Source of the DNA: Mycobacterium sp. IS-3022
GTDB taxonomy: Bacteria > Actinomycetota > Actinomycetes > Mycobacteriales > Mycobacteriaceae
Length of the DNA stretch: 64,000 nt
Reading direction: 5' to 3'
Assembly: GCF_001500065.1 (NCBI RefSeq)
Contig: NZ_LQIN01000001.1
Span: forward strand, 248,001 to 312,000
Shown here one piece after another: positions 40,959 to 52,301 of the stretch. Below the pieces are notes generated by a model. It made no database searches. It was not told the DNA's origin and was given only the letters and a program-made list of their open reading frames with translations. The position numbers were made by a program, and so were the translations under genes. The number at the start of each line of letters is the position of its first letter. Within the stretch, counting starts at the first letter, position 1.

Positions 40959-41750
40959 ATGTCTCCCATGCCGTCCCCAGCACGCGAGTGGGCCCACCTG
41001 ACCCGTCGCGGTGGTAGGGGCCGCCCGCTGGTCCTCGTGCACGGCCTGATGGGGCGGGGCAGCACGTGGACCCGTCAGCTGCCGTGGCTGACTCAGCTGG
41101 GCGATGTCTATACCTACGACGCGCCGTGGCACCGGGGCCGTGACGTCGACGAGGCCGGCCCGATCAGCACCGAAAGGTTCGTCGAAGAACTCGGCGACGC
41201 GGTGGCGACAATCGGCCGACCCACCGTCCTGATCGGGCACTCGATGGGCGCGCTGCACTCGTGGTGCCTGGCGGCGACGCGACCCGACCTGGTGGAGGCG
41301 TTGGTCGTCGAGGACATGGCACCGGACTTCCGCGGCCGCACCACCGGGCCGTGGGAGCCGTGGCTGCACGCGCTGCCGATCGAATTCGACTCCGCGCAAC
41401 GGGTTTACGACGAGTTCGGACCGGTGGCCGGCCAGTACTTCCTGGAGGCATTCGACCGCACAGCGACCGGCTGGCGGTTACACGGTGAGCCCAAGGTGTG
41501 GATCGAGATCGCCGCCGAGTGGGGCACCCGCGACTACTGGCGCGAGTGGGAAGCGGCGCGCGTACCGGCGCTACTGCTCGAGGCGGGCAACTCCGTCACA
41601 CCTGGAGGCCAGATGGCCAAGATGGCGCAGACCGGCCACCGGACGACGTATCTGCGTGTGCCCGGCGCCGGTCACCTCATCCACGACGACGCACCGCACG
41701 TTTACCGCCAAGCGGTCGAATCTTTCCTATCGGCGCTCCCCGAAGGCTGA
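40959..41750 (+). CDS. Alpha/beta hydrolase (Rv3591c family)
   Basis: A 263-residue alpha/beta hydrolase. LVLVHGLMGRGSTW is the oxyanion loop, IGHSMGALHSW holds the nucleophilic Ser, and PGAGHLIHDDAP holds the catalytic His. Substrate unknown; an esterase or thioesterase role is likely. ATG at 40959 has GAGG seven bases upstream; ATGs at 40956 and 40968 are alternatives. Its 3' end overlaps a convergent small gene by 24 bases. Confidence 0.85.
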   Translation: MSPMPSPAREWAHLTRRGGRGRPLVLVHGLMGRGSTWTRQLPWLTQLGDVYTYDAPWHRGRDVDEAGPISTERFVEELGDAVATIGRPTVLIGHSMGALHSWCLAATRPDLVEALVVEDMAPDFRGRTTGPWEPWLHALPIEFDSAQRVYDEFGPVAGQYFLEAFDRTATGWRLHGEPKVWIEIAAEWGTRDYWREWEAARVPALLLEAGNSVTPGGQMAKMAQTGHRTTYLRVPGAGHLIHDDAPHVYRQAVESFLSALPEG

Positions 41751-41981
41751 GGAGGAGGACCAGCCCGCCGGACGCTCGAACCGGGTGCGGATCGCGTCGA
41801 GATCATGCTCGATGCGCAGCAGGTCGCGGTCATCTTCGAAGATCCGGCCCGCCATCGGCGCCGCGATGCGGAACTGGTCAGGGTGCAGCCGCAGGACGCC
41901 CGAGCGGTGGGCGGCCCAACCGAACGCCGCGGCCACCGCGAACGGGGATGCCAGGATCAGGAGTGTCAGTGCAGTGGTCAT
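41727..41981 (-). CDS. Small membrane-anchored protein
   Basis: An 84-residue protein with one N-terminal hydrophobic helix (MTTALTLLILASPFAVAAAF) and a charged tail that includes FEDDRDLLRIEHDLDAIRTR, probably helical. No family recognised. Its composition is protein-like, and it sits between two well-supported genes, overlapping the hydrolase 3' end and divergent from the AraC-type regulator by 71 bases. It may be part of that regulator's unit. Confidence 0.6.
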   Translation of the reverse strand: MTTALTLLILASPFAVAAAFGWAAHRSGVLRLHPDQFRIAAPMAGRIFEDDRDLLRIEHDLDAIRTRFERPAGWSSSSAFGERR

Positions 41982-42052
41982 GGCAGTAATCTTTCGCTCA
42001 AGCATATCCAGCCAACAGTGGCAGGAACGACACTTTGAGATAAAATGCTGCC

Positions 42053-43048
42053 ATGGCGATGAAGAGCGTATCGACGCTGGTGCTCGACGGTCTGGCGATT
42101 TTCGAGTTCGGCGTGATCTGCGAGGTCTTCGGTATCGACCGCTCCGCCGACGGCGTGCCTAATTTCGACTTCAAGATCTGCGGACCCGGACCCGGTAGAC
42201 CGGTCAGCACCTCCGTCGGGGCGACGATCACCCCCGAGCACGGCCTCGACGACCTGGTCGGTGCCGACCTCGTCGCGATCCCGGCGATCGGCGGATCGGA
42301 GTACCTGCCCGAGGCACTGGCCGCCGTGCGCGCCGCCGCGGACGCCGGGTCGATCATCCTCACCGTGTGCTCGGGTGCGTTCGTCGCGGGTGCCGCGGGA
42401 CTTCTCGACGGCAGGCCCTGCACCACGCACTGGATGCACGCCGACGAACTCGCCCAGAAATACCCCACCGCCAAAGTCGACCGCAACGTGTTGTTCGTCG
42501 ACGACGGCAATCTGATCACCAGTGCGGGCACCGCGGCAGGAATCGACGCGTGCCTGCATCTGGTACGACGCGAACTCGGCAGCGAGGTGACCAACAAGAT
42601 CGCCCGCCGAATGGTGGTCCCGCCGCAACGCGATGGCGGCCAACGCCAGTACATCGACCAGCCGATCCCGGTGCGATGTTCGGAACGCTTTGCGCCGCAA
42701 CTCGATTGGATTCTGGGCAATCTCGACAAACCGCACACGGTCGCCACGTTGGCCGCCCGCGCGCACATGTCGGCGCGCACGTTCGCACGCCGATTCGTCG
42801 AAGAGACGGGTCGGACGCCGATGCAATGGGTCACCGATCAACGTGTGCTGTATGCGCGCACCCTGTTGGAGGAGACCGATCTCGACGTCGACCGGATCGC
42901 CGAACGCAGCGGCTTCGGCACCGCGACGCTGCTGCGCCACCACTTCCGCAGGATCATCGGAGTGACGCCGTCGGACTACCGCCGCAGGTTCGCTTGTAAC
43001 GCAGAGGAATCCAATCGCGTCGAGCAGGAATCAGCGGTCACCGCCTGA
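42053..43048 (+). CDS. GlxA/FtrA-type AraC regulator with DJ-1/PfpI domain
   Basis: A 331-residue regulator. Residues 1-180 form a class I glutamine-amidotransferase-like (DJ-1/PfpI) sensor domain with the elbow LTVCSGAFVAG. Residues 225-325 form an AraC double helix-turn-helix: VATLAARAHMSARTFARRF and DRIAERSGFGTATLLRHHFRR. Family members respond to small nitrogenous or thiol metabolites. The last 73 bases overlap the convergent mutY. Target unknown; the divergent small membrane-protein gene is a candidate. Confidence 0.88.
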   Translation: MAMKSVSTLVLDGLAIFEFGVICEVFGIDRSADGVPNFDFKICGPGPGRPVSTSVGATITPEHGLDDLVGADLVAIPAIGGSEYLPEALAAVRAAADAGSIILTVCSGAFVAGAAGLLDGRPCTTHWMHADELAQKYPTAKVDRNVLFVDDGNLITSAGTAAGIDACLHLVRRELGSEVTNKIARRMVVPPQRDGGQRQYIDQPIPVRCSERFAPQLDWILGNLDKPHTVATLAARAHMSARTFARRFVEETGRTPMQWVTDQRVLYARTLLEETDLDVDRIAERSGFGTATLLRHHFRRIIGVTPSDYRRRFACNAEESNRVEQESAVTA

Positions 43049-43920
43049 GCGCCTTCGCCGGCGAGCGCGAACCGGCCGTCGGCGGTCTGTTCGATGAGGC
43101 CGTCGACCAACAGCGAATCCAGTGCCCGGTCGCGTTGGGCGGTATCGGACAACCAGGCCACATCGAGCTGCCCGCGGGTGACCGGAGAGTCGTTGCCCCG
43201 CAATACATCCAGCAGACGGCCGCGCACCTGCCGGTCGGTGCCCGCGTAGCGCTGCGCGCGGCGCGTCGGCGCCGTCGGCGGGGGGAAGCCACGCGAACGC
43301 CACGCGCACACATCCAGCGGGCACAGCCCGCACCGCGGCGCCCGCGCGGTACACACCGTCGCGCCCAGCTCCATCAGTGCGATCGAGAACTTCGGCGCCA
43401 GTTCGTCGTCCGGGAGCAGCGCCTCCACGTCGGCGAGGTCGCGCCGCGACGACGATGCCGGTGCGTCGGCGCGACCGTGCACCACCCTGGCGACGACGCG
43501 ACGGACGTTGGTGTCGACGACCGGCACCCGTTGGTGGTAGGCGAGGCAGGCGATCGCGCGCGCCGTGTATGCGCCGACACCCGGCAGAGTCAACAGCGTC
43601 TCGACGTCGGACGGCACGACGTCGTCGTATTCGGTGGCGATCACCGTCGCGCACTCATGCAACCGCTTGGCGCGGCGCGGGTAGCCCAGCTTGCCCCAGG
43701 CCCGCAACACGTCGGCGGCAGTGGCCGCCGCGGTCGCCGACGGTGTGGGCCAACGCTGCACCCACGCAAGCCATATCGGCTCGACCCGGGCGACCGGCGT
43801 CTGTTGCAGCATGAACTCGCTGACCAGGATCTGCCATGGCGTGACCTCGGGTCTGCGCCAAGGTAGGTCGCGCTGCCCGCGGTCAAACCAATCGAGCAGC
43901 TGAGGCACAATGACGGTCAT
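42976..43920 (-). CDS. mutY: A/G-specific adenine glycosylase MutY
   Basis: A 314-residue HhH-GPD glycosylase that removes adenine opposite 8-oxoguanine. SEFMLQQTPVARV includes the catalytic Glu, LPGVGAYTARAIAC is the helix-hairpin-helix and VVDTNVRRVVARV has the catalytic Asp. The 4Fe-4S cluster cysteines are CTARAPRCGLCPLDVC; the last spacing is four residues rather than the common five. The ATG at 43920 shares CATG with the divergent canB start. Homolog of Rv3589. Confidence 0.93.
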   Translation of the reverse strand: MTVIVPQLLDWFDRGQRDLPWRRPEVTPWQILVSEFMLQQTPVARVEPIWLAWVQRWPTPSATAAATAADVLRAWGKLGYPRRAKRLHECATVIATEYDDVVPSDVETLLTLPGVGAYTARAIACLAYHQRVPVVDTNVRRVVARVVHGRADAPASSSRRDLADVEALLPDDELAPKFSIALMELGATVCTARAPRCGLCPLDVCAWRSRGFPPPTAPTRRAQRYAGTDRQVRGRLLDVLRGNDSPVTRGQLDVAWLSDTAQRDRALDSLLVDGLIEQTADGRFALAGEGAQAVTADSCSTRLDSSALQANLRR

Positions 43921-44539
43921 GCCGAACACCAGCCCAGTGACCGCATGGAAAGCACTGAAAGAGGGTAACGAGCGCTTCGTCGCCGGTAAGCCCGAACATC
44001 CGAGCCAGAGCGTCGAACACCGCGCGAGCCTCGCCGCGGCGCAGCACCCCACGGCGGTCGTGTTCGGGTGCGGGGACAGCCGAGTGGCTGCCGAACTCAT
44101 CTTCGACCAGGGACTGGGCGACATGTTCGTGGTCCGGACCGCCGGCCACGTCATCGACTCCGCCGTGCTCGGTTCCATCGAGTTCGCGGTCACGGTGCTC
44201 AACGTGCCGCTGATCGCTGTACTCGGTCACGACAGCTGTGGCGCCGTGAAAGCAACGATTTCCGCGCTCGACGACGGCGTGGTGCCCGGTGGCTATGTTC
44301 GTGACATCGTCGAGCGGGTCACGCCGTCGATCCTCGCGGGCCGGCGCGAGGGATTGACCAGGGTCGACGAGTTCGAGGCGCGCCACGTGACGGAGACCGG
44401 GGCGCAGCTGATGGCCCGCTCCACGGCCATCGCCGAACGGGTCGCGGCGGGTGACCTGGCGATCGTCGGGCTGACCTATCACCTGGCCGACGGTCGGGTG
44501 GCGCTGCGGAACCACTTGGGCGACATCGGCGAAGCCTGA
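43919..44539 (+). CDS. canB: Beta-class carbonic anhydrase
   Basis: A 206-residue zinc enzyme. Zinc ligands are Cys in VFGCGDSRV and the His/Cys of LGHDSCGAVKA, with the Asp-Arg dyad in CGDSR. It interconverts CO2 and bicarbonate in the cytoplasm. The ATG at 43919 gives the family N-terminus MPNTSPVTAWKALKEGN and overlaps the mutY start codon on the other strand. An ATG three codons earlier is possible. Homolog of Rv3588c. Confidence 0.95.
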   Translation: MPNTSPVTAWKALKEGNERFVAGKPEHPSQSVEHRASLAAAQHPTAVVFGCGDSRVAAELIFDQGLGDMFVVRTAGHVIDSAVLGSIEFAVTVLNVPLIAVLGHDSCGAVKATISALDDGVVPGGYVRDIVERVTPSILAGRREGLTRVDEFEARHVTETGAQLMARSTAIAERVAAGDLAIVGLTYHLADGRVALRNHLGDIGEA

Positions 44540-44598
44540 GCGGCGACACGCCGGGTCACCTCGGGCGATAAGACGTGACCTGGCCTTACCTTGAACTT

Positions 44599-45363
44599 GT
44601 GCTGGATCTGGAACCGCATGGCCCGCTACCGACGCAGATCTACTGGCGTCGCAGGGCACTCGCGCTGGGCATAGCGGTACTCGTGATCGGCGTGATCGCG
44701 GCCATCGTGGTCGTGGTCGTGAAGAGCACCGGGGGCGGCGACGACGCGGAGAAGTCTGCGTCGACCGCGGCGGCGGCGCCGACGCCGCTGCCGGGGGAGA
44801 ACCCGGAAGTCAAGACGCCGGTGATGCCGCCGGCGCAGGATGCGCCGCCCCCGACGGCGACGCCGACCGCGGCGGTGGTGCCGCCGCCGCTGCTCAACGA
44901 GGGCGACGATTGCCCCGATTCGACGCTTGCCGTAAAGGGCATCACCAACCAACCGCAGTACGTCGTGGGTGATCAGCCGAAGTTCACGATGGTCGTCACC
45001 AACATCGGGCTCGTCGGCTGCAAACGCGACGTCGGCGCCGCGGTGCTGGCGGCCTACGTGTACTCGCTGGACAACACCCGGCTCTGGTCCAACCTCGACT
45101 GTGCGCCGTCGAACGAAACGCTGGTCAAGGCATTTCAGCCCGGCGAACAGGTGACGACGGAGGTCACCTGGACGGGCATGGGCTCCGCGCCTGGCTGCCC
45201 GCTGCCGCGGCAACCGATCGGACCCGGCACGTACAACCTGGTCGTGCAGTTGGGCAATCTTCGGTCGGCGACGGTGCCGTTCATCCTCGCCGCGCCCCAG
45301 TCGCCGGTGCACGGCAACGGCGCCGCCCCGCCGCCCGGGCCCGCACCCGCACCCGCAGGCTGA
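44599..45363 (+). CDS. Membrane-anchored secreted protein (Rv3587c family)
   Basis: A 254-residue protein with a short cytoplasmic part, one transmembrane helix (about residues 21-43: LGIAVLVIGVIAAIVVVVV), a Thr/Ala/Pro-rich linker (about 50-105) and an extracellular domain with four cysteines (CPDST, GCKRD, DCAPS, GCPLP), probably disulfide bonded. A Pro-rich end follows. GTG at 44599. Found next to canB and disA in mycobacteria; function unknown. Confidence 0.82.
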   Translation: MLDLEPHGPLPTQIYWRRRALALGIAVLVIGVIAAIVVVVVKSTGGGDDAEKSASTAAAAPTPLPGENPEVKTPVMPPAQDAPPPTATPTAAVVPPPLLNEGDDCPDSTLAVKGITNQPQYVVGDQPKFTMVVTNIGLVGCKRDVGAAVLAAYVYSLDNTRLWSNLDCAPSNETLVKAFQPGEQVTTEVTWTGMGSAPGCPLPRQPIGPGTYNLVVQLGNLRSATVPFILAAPQSPVHGNGAAPPPGPAPAPAG

Positions 45364-45377
45364 GCCGCGATAGCGCG

Positions 45378-46496
45378 CTAGGCCAGCCGGTCGGCGATCG
45401 TCGACTCGGCCAGCTGCGACAGGCCTTCCCGGATGTGGCGCGCCCACATCGAGCCGATGCCCTCGACCGACTGCAGATCGCCTGCGCTGGCCGCCAGCAG
45501 GCCCTGCAGCGAGCCGAACGAGCGCACCAGCAGGTCGACGTGCGCGAACTGCAGGCGCGGGATACCGGCCATCGCGCGGTAGCCGCGTGAGCTCATCGCC
45601 GAATCCTGCGCCTCGATCGTCGACGGGTAGCCGAAAACCCTTGCCAGCGTGGTGAAGTCGAGCAGCTCGTTGTCGGAGAGGCCGTCGAGTTCCTCGAGTG
45701 TGGCGCTCACCTGCGCCGCCGATGGCGGGTCGGGATTCGCGTGATAGTCGCGCACGATCAGCTCGCGGGCGGTGTCGTTGTCGCCCACCAGCTCCTCGAG
45801 TTGCAGCTTGAGCTGACGACCGTCGGTACCGAGTTCGACTACATACGAATCGATTTCGAGGCTGATGCGACGAACCATCTCGAGCCGCTGCACCACGGTC
45901 ATCACGTCGCGCAACGTCACGAAGTCTTCGATCTCGGCCGTCGAGAGCTGCCTGCTGACCTCGTCGAGGCGCGTCTTGTAACGTTCGAGCGTGTCGATGG
46001 TCTGATTGGCGCGCGACAGAATGGTCGCCGAGTCGGGGATCACGTGACGTTCGCCGGCCACATACACGGTCACGATGCTCATCGAATGGCTCACCGAGAT
46101 CACGGGATAGCCGGTCTGGATCGCGGCGCGCTCCGCGGAGCGGTGCCGGGTCCCGGATTCCTCGGTGGGGATCGACGGATCGGGCACCAGTTGCACGTTG
46201 GCCCGCAGAATGCGGCTGCCGTCACTGGAGAGCACCACGGCGCCGTCCATCTTGGACAGCTCGCGAAGCCGCGTCGGCGCATAGCGGACGTCGAGGGAGA
46301 ACCCACCGTCGCAGATCGCCTCGACGCTGTCGTCGTAGCCGACCAGTATCAGCGCGCCGGTGCGCCCGCGCAGAATGCGCTCGAGACCGTCGCGCAGCGC
46401 GGTTCCGGGTGCCAGCCGGGCGATGGTCTCGCGGAGCGTCGGCCGGGCCAACGGCACTACGGTGCGACCCGATCTTCCGCCCGACTTCACGGCCAT
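45378..46496 (-). CDS. disA: Diadenylate cyclase DisA
   Basis: A 372-residue protein. The N-terminal DAC domain carries KMDGAVVLS (DGA motif) and GTRHRSAER (RHR motif), the ATP-binding pair. A helical linker and a C-terminal HhH DNA-binding domain ([17 protein letters not shown]) follow. It makes c-di-AMP from two ATP and senses branched DNA. It is transcribed after radA with a 30-base gap, a conserved pair. Homolog of Rv3586. Confidence 0.96.
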   Translation of the reverse strand: MAVKSGGRSGRTVVPLARPTLRETIARLAPGTALRDGLERILRGRTGALILVGYDDSVEAICDGGFSLDVRYAPTRLRELSKMDGAVVLSSDGSRILRANVQLVPDPSIPTEESGTRHRSAERAAIQTGYPVISVSHSMSIVTVYVAGERHVIPDSATILSRANQTIDTLERYKTRLDEVSRQLSTAEIEDFVTLRDVMTVVQRLEMVRRISLEIDSYVVELGTDGRQLKLQLEELVGDNDTARELIVRDYHANPDPPSAAQVSATLEELDGLSDNELLDFTTLARVFGYPSTIEAQDSAMSSRGYRAMAGIPRLQFAHVDLLVRSFGSLQGLLAASAGDLQSVEGIGSMWARHIREGLSQLAESTIADRLA

Positions 46497-46526
46497 CGCC
46501 CCTCCCTAGGATCGGCCGCCATTGCA

Positions 46527-47927
46527 CTATCTTCGCTGATCTTTGCTGATTTCGCGTAAAACCCGCAACGCCGAACCGATGTCGTCGGCGGTGATCGCGC
46601 GCAGGCCCGCAGGAACCGACGTCACGCCCGGCGGTATCACCGCCGAGGTGAAGCCCAGCCGCGCCGCTTCGGCCAGTCGACGGTCCATGCCCGTGACCCG
46701 GCGCAGGTCACCCGCCAGCCCGACCTCACCGATCGCGACCGCCTCGGCCGGCATGGGCAGGTTCATCGTCGACGACGCGATGGCCACCGCGACCGCGAGA
46801 TCCGTCGACGGATCGGTCAGCCGCATCCCGCCCACAGTGGACAGGTAGATGTCGCGTGTGGCCACTGCCAGGCCCGCGTGCCTGTCGAGCACCGCGGTGA
46901 TCATCGCCGCGCGTGACGCGTCGATACCGCTGACCGCCCGCCGCGGAGTCCCGTTCGCGGGTGGCCCGATCAGCGCCTGCACCTCTCCGATCAGCGGACG
47001 CTTACCGTCGAGCGCGACCGTGATCGCGGTGCCCGCAACGGGTTTGGGGCGTTGGTCGCGGAACAGGGCGGAAGGGTCGGCGACGCCCTCTATTCCGTTG
47101 TCGTGCAACAGAAAGCAGCCGACCTCGTCGGCGGCGCCGAACCGGTTCTTGATGCCGCGGACCATCCGCAGCGACGACGCGCGATCACCTTCGAAGTGCA
47201 GGACGACATCGACCAGATGCTCCAGTGAGCGGGGCCCCGCGATCGCACCGTCCTTGGTGACGTGACCGACGAGGATCATCGCGACGCCCCGGGATTGGCC
47301 GGCCTTGGCATAGGACGTCAGCGCGGTGGTGACCGCCCGCACCTGGGTGACGCCGCCGGTGACACCGTCTGCCTCGGTACTGGACATCGTCTGCACCGAG
47401 TCGACCACCACCAGGCTGGGCTGGACTTCGTCGATATGCCCCAGCGCCGTCGCCAGATCCGATTCGGCGGCCAGGTAGACCTCGTCGTGGGTGCATCCGG
47501 TGCGTTCGGCCCGCATCCGGATCTGGCCTGCGGACTCCTCACCCGAGAGGTACAGCGCGCGCCTACCCGCGGCCGCCCATCGGTGCGCGACCTCCAGCAG
47601 CAGCGTCGACTTGCCGACCCCAGGGTCGCCGGCCAGCAGCGTCACCGAGCCGGGGACCAGGCCGCCGCCGAGCACCCGGTCGAATTCGGTGACACCGGTG
47701 TGGAAGTGGCGGGTGCGGCCGGGATCGATGGACGTGATGGGCACGGCCGGGGAGGAGGGTGCGACCGAACGTCGCGCGCCCGCTCCGGCCACGGCGGAGA
47801 GGACGGCTACCTCGTCGACCGTGCCCCAGGTGCCGCACTCCGGGCAGCGACCGACCCACTTGAGGGTGATGTGGTGGCATTCGGAGCAGCGGTACTGCGA
47901 ACGCGCCTTGACGCCACCTGTGGCCAC
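46527..47927 (-). CDS. radA: DNA repair protein RadA
   Basis: A 466-residue RecA-like branch-migration protein. N-terminal zinc finger [18 protein letters not shown], Walker [10 protein letters not shown] (about residue 100), the RadA signature KNRFG, and a C-terminal Lon-protease-like domain. It processes recombination intermediates. The downstream neighbour disA forms a known regulatory pair in which RadA restrains DisA activity. Homolog of Rv3585. Confidence 0.95.
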   Translation of the reverse strand: MATGGVKARSQYRCSECHHITLKWVGRCPECGTWGTVDEVAVLSAVAGAGARRSVAPSSPAVPITSIDPGRTRHFHTGVTEFDRVLGGGLVPGSVTLLAGDPGVGKSTLLLEVAHRWAAAGRRALYLSGEESAGQIRMRAERTGCTHDEVYLAAESDLATALGHIDEVQPSLVVVDSVQTMSSTEADGVTGGVTQVRAVTTALTSYAKAGQSRGVAMILVGHVTKDGAIAGPRSLEHLVDVVLHFEGDRASSLRMVRGIKNRFGAADEVGCFLLHDNGIEGVADPSALFRDQRPKPVAGTAITVALDGKRPLIGEVQALIGPPANGTPRRAVSGIDASRAAMITAVLDRHAGLAVATRDIYLSTVGGMRLTDPSTDLAVAVAIASSTMNLPMPAEAVAIGEVGLAGDLRRVTGMDRRLAEAARLGFTSAVIPPGVTSVPAGLRAITADDIGSALRVLREISKDQRR

Positions 47928-48002
47928 GCTGTGACGGTAACCGCCGCCTCCGACAGAAACCGACAGAAACTCAGTGCTGAGCCGTCGTGTCGCCGACTTC
48001 GC

Positions 48003-48569
48003 TCAGTGCCCGCCGCCGTGTCCGCCGGCGGTGCCGCCCGCTTCGGCGGCGTCCCCGCGTCGCGGCGCCTCGCCCGCCGAGATCGGCACCGGCACGGTGG
48101 TTTCGCCGGCCTTCTGGAACTTGAACGTGAAGTCGTACGTCAGCCCGTTGGTGATCGGCTTGGACAACGTCACCTTCGCCTCGGCGGCTTCTGCCGCCTC
48201 GACACTCTCCAACGGGGTGATCTGCCCGTCGGGCGCCCCGACGGTGAGCGCGCCGCCGGCCGGCAGCGTGGTGTCACCGGTCAGTGTCACCGTGCCGACG
48301 TCGGAGGTGACCGACACCAGCTTGTCCGCCTCGTCGGGCGAGGCGTTGGACGCCTGGAAGATCAGCTCGACCTCTTTGCCCGGCTGCACGTAATCGCTCA
48401 CTTGCTCTGCCCGCAGGTGCACGTTGCGCAACGCGATCGCGCCGAGGTCGGCGCTGGTGCCGTTGACGGCCGGCTCCTGCAACGTCATCTGCGAAACCTG
48501 ACCGGAACTGCAGCCAACGAGCGCGACGGCGGCGGCCAGCCCACAGGCGGCCAGTTTGAAGCGGTCCAC
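48003..48569 (-). CDS. lpqE: Lipoprotein LpqE
   Basis: A 188-residue exported lipoprotein: signal ending VALVGC (Cys about residue 20), then an immunoglobulin-like beta domain resembling copper-chaperone (PCuAC-like) folds, and a Gly/His-rich end (GGHGGGH) that could bind metal. GTG at 48569 with AGGAGG upstream. Divergent from carD. Homolog of Rv3584; function unknown. Confidence 0.85.
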   Translation of the reverse strand: MDRFKLAACGLAAAVALVGCSSGQVSQMTLQEPAVNGTSADLGAIALRNVHLRAEQVSDYVQPGKEVELIFQASNASPDEADKLVSVTSDVGTVTLTGDTTLPAGGALTVGAPDGQITPLESVEAAEAAEAKVTLSKPITNGLTYDFTFKFQKAGETTVPVPISAGEAPRRGDAAEAGGTAGGHGGGH

Positions 48570-49398
<829 letters not shown>

Positions 49399-49415
49399 AG
49401 GCTGCGTACTCGCTG

Positions 49416-49901
49416 ATGTCGGCGGCGGGCCTGCCCCGGGTCGGGCTCGGCACCGACGTGCACCCCATCCAGGTCGGGCGGCCGTGCTGGTTGTTGTGCC
49501 TGCTGTTCGATGACGCCGACGGCTGCGCCGGTCATTCCGATGGCGATGTGGCGGCGCACGCCCTGTGCGATGCGCTTCTGTCGGCGGCCGGCCTCGGCGA
49601 TCTCGGCGAAGTCTTCGGCACCGGCCGTGCCGAGTGGCGGGACGCCAGCGGCGCGGACATGTTGCGTCACGTCCGGCAGTTGGTCTCTGGACAGGGTTTC
49701 CAGATCGGCAACGCGGCTGTCCAGGTCATCGGCAATCGACCCAAGGTCGGCCCGCGGCGTGGCGAGGCGCAGGAACTTCTGTCCGGATTGCTCGACGCCC
49801 CCGTGTCGGTGAGCGCGACCACCACCGACGGGCTTGGCCTGACCGGTCGCGGCGAGGGGCTCGCCGCGATCGCGACCGCGTTGGTGGTGAAGCCCGAATA
49901 G
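49416..49901 (+). CDS. ispF: 2-C-methyl-D-erythritol 2,4-cyclodiphosphate synthase
   Basis: A 161-residue MEP-pathway enzyme forming the cyclic diphosphate for isoprenoids. Zinc ligands are in [10 protein letters not shown] (Asp, His) and the second His in the [22 protein letters not shown] block; [14 protein letters not shown] is the C-terminal signature. ATG at 49416. It follows carD directly; the expected ispD between them is absent. Homolog of Rv3581c. Confidence 0.95.
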   Translation: MSAAGLPRVGLGTDVHPIQVGRPCWLLCLLFDDADGCAGHSDGDVAAHALCDALLSAAGLGDLGEVFGTGRAEWRDASGADMLRHVRQLVSGQGFQIGNAAVQVIGNRPKVGPRRGEAQELLSGLLDAPVSVSATTTDGLGLTGRGEGLAAIATALVVKPE

Positions 49902-49946
49902 GCCGGTAAGCTGGCCGGTCGTGAGTGGAGCGAACGGTCGGCAAGG

Positions 49947-51347
49947 GTGACCGAACTGCGGCTGTACGACACCATGACCGGTGCTGTACGCGATTTCGTC
50001 CCGGTCCGCCCCGGCCACGCTTCCGTTTACCTGTGTGGTGCCACCGTGCAGGGGCTGCCACACATCGGACACGTTCGCAGCGGCGTCGCATTCGACGTGC
50101 TGCGCCGCTGGCTGCTGGCCAAGGGCTACGACGTCGCGTTCATCCGCAACGTCACCGACATCGACGACAAGATCCTCAACAAGGCAGCCGATGCGGGCAG
50201 GCCGTGGTGGGAGTGGGCCGCCACCTACGAGCGCGCGTTCTCGGCCGCGTATGACGCGCTCGGCGTGCTGCCACCGTCCGCCGAACCACGCGCCACCGGT
50301 CACATCACCCAGATGGTCGAGTTGATCGAGCGGTTGATCGAGAGCGGGCACGCCTACGCCAGCGGCGGTGACGTGTACTTCGACGTGCTCGCCATGCCGG
50401 GCTACGGGAAGCTGTCGGGCCATCGGATCGATGATGTGCATCAGGGCGAGGGCGTCGCGACCGGCAAGCGCGACGACCGCGACTTCACCCTGTGGAAGGG
50501 CGCCAAGCCCGGTGAACCGTCCTGGCCGACGCCGTGGGGCCGCGGCAGGCCGGGCTGGCACACCGAATGCGTCGCGATGTGCGAGGCGTACCTCGGCGCC
50601 GAGTTCGACATTCATGCCGGCGGGATGGACCTGGTGTTCCCGCACCACGAGAACGAGATAGCCCAGGCCGAGGCCGCCGGCGACCCGTTCGCCCGGTACT
50701 GGTTGCACAACGGCTGGGTGACCATGGGCGGCGAGAAGATGAGCAAGTCGCTGGGCAATGTGCTCGCGATTCCCGCTGTGCTGCAACGGGTTCGGGCCGC
50801 CGAACTGCGGTACTACCTGGGTAGCGCGCACTACCGGTCGATGCTCGAGTTCTCCGAGACGGCGCTGCAGGACGCGGCGAGGGCATACACGGGGATCGAG
50901 GACTTTCTGCACCGTGTGCGCAACCGTGTCGGTGCGGTTGTGCCCGGCGAGTGGACGCCGAAGTTCGCCGCGGCGCTCGACGACGACCTGGCGGTGCCGA
51001 TCGCGCTGGCCGAGGTACACGCCGCCCGCGCCGAGGGCAATCGGGCCCTCGACGTCGGCGACCACGAGACCGCGTTGGGCCAGGCGATGTCGATCCGCGC
51101 GATGATGGGCATTCTCGGCGCCGACCCACTCGACGAGCGCTGGGAGTCCAAGGACGAGACGTCGGCCGCGTTGGCCGCGGTCGACGTGCTGGTGCAGGCG
51201 GAAGTGAAGCGCCGCGAGGACGCCCGGGCGCGGCGGGACTGGGCCGAGGCCGACGCGATTCGGGACCGCCTCAAGGAAGCGGGCATCGAGGTCACCGACA
51301 CCGCCGACGGCCCGCAGTGGACGCTGCTCGACGGGTACACCAAGTAG
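49947..51347 (+). CDS. cysS: Cysteinyl-tRNA synthetase
   Basis: A 466-residue class I synthetase. Zinc ligands begin with YLCGATVQG, the HIGH element is PHIGHVRSG, and KMSKSLGN is the second signature; [10 protein letters not shown] and HHENEIAQ supply the other zinc ligands. It charges tRNA-Cys. It is close in sequence to MshC, but the intact C-terminal anticodon-binding region (about 340-466) supports CysS. GTG at 49947. The stop is directly followed by rlmB. Confidence 0.93.
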   Translation: MTELRLYDTMTGAVRDFVPVRPGHASVYLCGATVQGLPHIGHVRSGVAFDVLRRWLLAKGYDVAFIRNVTDIDDKILNKAADAGRPWWEWAATYERAFSAAYDALGVLPPSAEPRATGHITQMVELIERLIESGHAYASGGDVYFDVLAMPGYGKLSGHRIDDVHQGEGVATGKRDDRDFTLWKGAKPGEPSWPTPWGRGRPGWHTECVAMCEAYLGAEFDIHAGGMDLVFPHHENEIAQAEAAGDPFARYWLHNGWVTMGGEKMSKSLGNVLAIPAVLQRVRAAELRYYLGSAHYRSMLEFSETALQDAARAYTGIEDFLHRVRNRVGAVVPGEWTPKFAAALDDDLAVPIALAEVHAARAEGNRALDVGDHETALGQAMSIRAMMGILGADPLDERWESKDETSAALAAVDVLVQAEVKRREDARARRDWAEADAIRDRLKEAGIEVTDTADGPQWTLLDGYTK

Positions 51348-52295
51348 ATGGCGGGCAATTCTCGGCGCAGGGGCGCGGTCCGCAAGCCGGGCACCAAGAA
51401 GGGGCCGACGGTCGGGTCGGGCGGTGTGCGGCGACGGGGGCTCGAAGGTCGCGGCGCCACCCCGCCCGCGCATATGCGCCCGAACCATCCGGCCGCAAAG
51501 CGCGCGGCCAAGGCGGCGAAGTCACAGGGACGACGGCAGGGCAAGAAGACCGACGACACCGAGGTAGTGCTGGGCCGCAATCCGGTGCTGGAGTGCCTGC
51601 GGGCGGATGTGCCGGCCACGGCGCTGTATGTCGCGCTGGGTGCGGACGCCGACGAACGGCTGACCGAGGCCGTGCAGATCGCGGCCGATGCGGGCATCTC
51701 GATTCTCGAGGTGCCGCGCCACGATCTCGACCGGATCGCCACCAACGGCTTGCATCAGGGTGTGGCGCTTCAGGTTCCGCCTTACTCGTACGCGCACCCC
51801 GACGACTTGCTCGCGTCGGCGAGAACGGCCGGTGCACCGGCCCTGCTGGTGGCTCTGGACAACATCTCGGATCCCCGAAACCTCGGCGCGATCGTGCGAT
51901 CGGTGGCCGCGTTCGGCGGCCATGGCGTGTTGATCCCGCAACGTCGGTCGGCATCGGTGACCGCGGTGGCGTGGCGCACCAGCGCGGGTGCCGCGGCGCG
52001 ATTGCCGGTTGCCCGCGCGACGAATCTCACTCGCACACTGAAGAGTTGGGCCGACGCCGGCCTACAGGTCGTCGGGTTGGACGCCGGCGGGGACACCACC
52101 GTCGACGAACTCGACGGGTCGGGGCCGATCGTCGTGGTGGTCGGTTCAGAGGGCAAGGGGCTGTCGCGGCTGGTGCGGGAGACCTGTGACGCCGTGGTGT
52201 CCATCCCGATGGCCGGGCCCACCGAGTCGTTGAACGCTTCGGTGGCCGCGGGCGTGGTGCTCGCCGAGATCGCGCGCCAACGCCGCCCTTCTTGA
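51348..52295 (+). CDS. rlmB: TrmH-family 23S rRNA 2'-O-ribose methyltransferase
   Basis: A 315-residue SPOUT methyltransferase. A basic Lys/Arg/Gly-rich N-terminal tail (about 1-70) precedes the substrate-binding L30e-like domain and the knotted catalytic domain: [23 protein letters not shown] and [16 protein letters not shown]. It methylates a guanosine ribose in 23S rRNA (RlmB type). ATG abuts the cysS stop. Homolog of Rv3579c. Confidence 0.9.
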   Translation: MAGNSRRRGAVRKPGTKKGPTVGSGGVRRRGLEGRGATPPAHMRPNHPAAKRAAKAAKSQGRRQGKKTDDTEVVLGRNPVLECLRADVPATALYVALGADADERLTEAVQIAADAGISILEVPRHDLDRIATNGLHQGVALQVPPYSYAHPDDLLASARTAGAPALLVALDNISDPRNLGAIVRSVAAFGGHGVLIPQRRSASVTAVAWRTSAGAAARLPVARATNLTRTLKSWADAGLQVVGLDAGGDTTVDELDGSGPIVVVVGSEGKGLSRLVRETCDAVVSIPMAGPTESLNASVAAGVVLAEIARQRRPS

Positions 52296-52301
52296 GCGCG
52301 G

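Noticed and set aside
49947..51347. cysS considered as MshC (mycothiol ligase)
   Set aside because: The C-terminal anticodon-binding region is full length and the position beside ispF and rlmB matches Rv3580c cysS.
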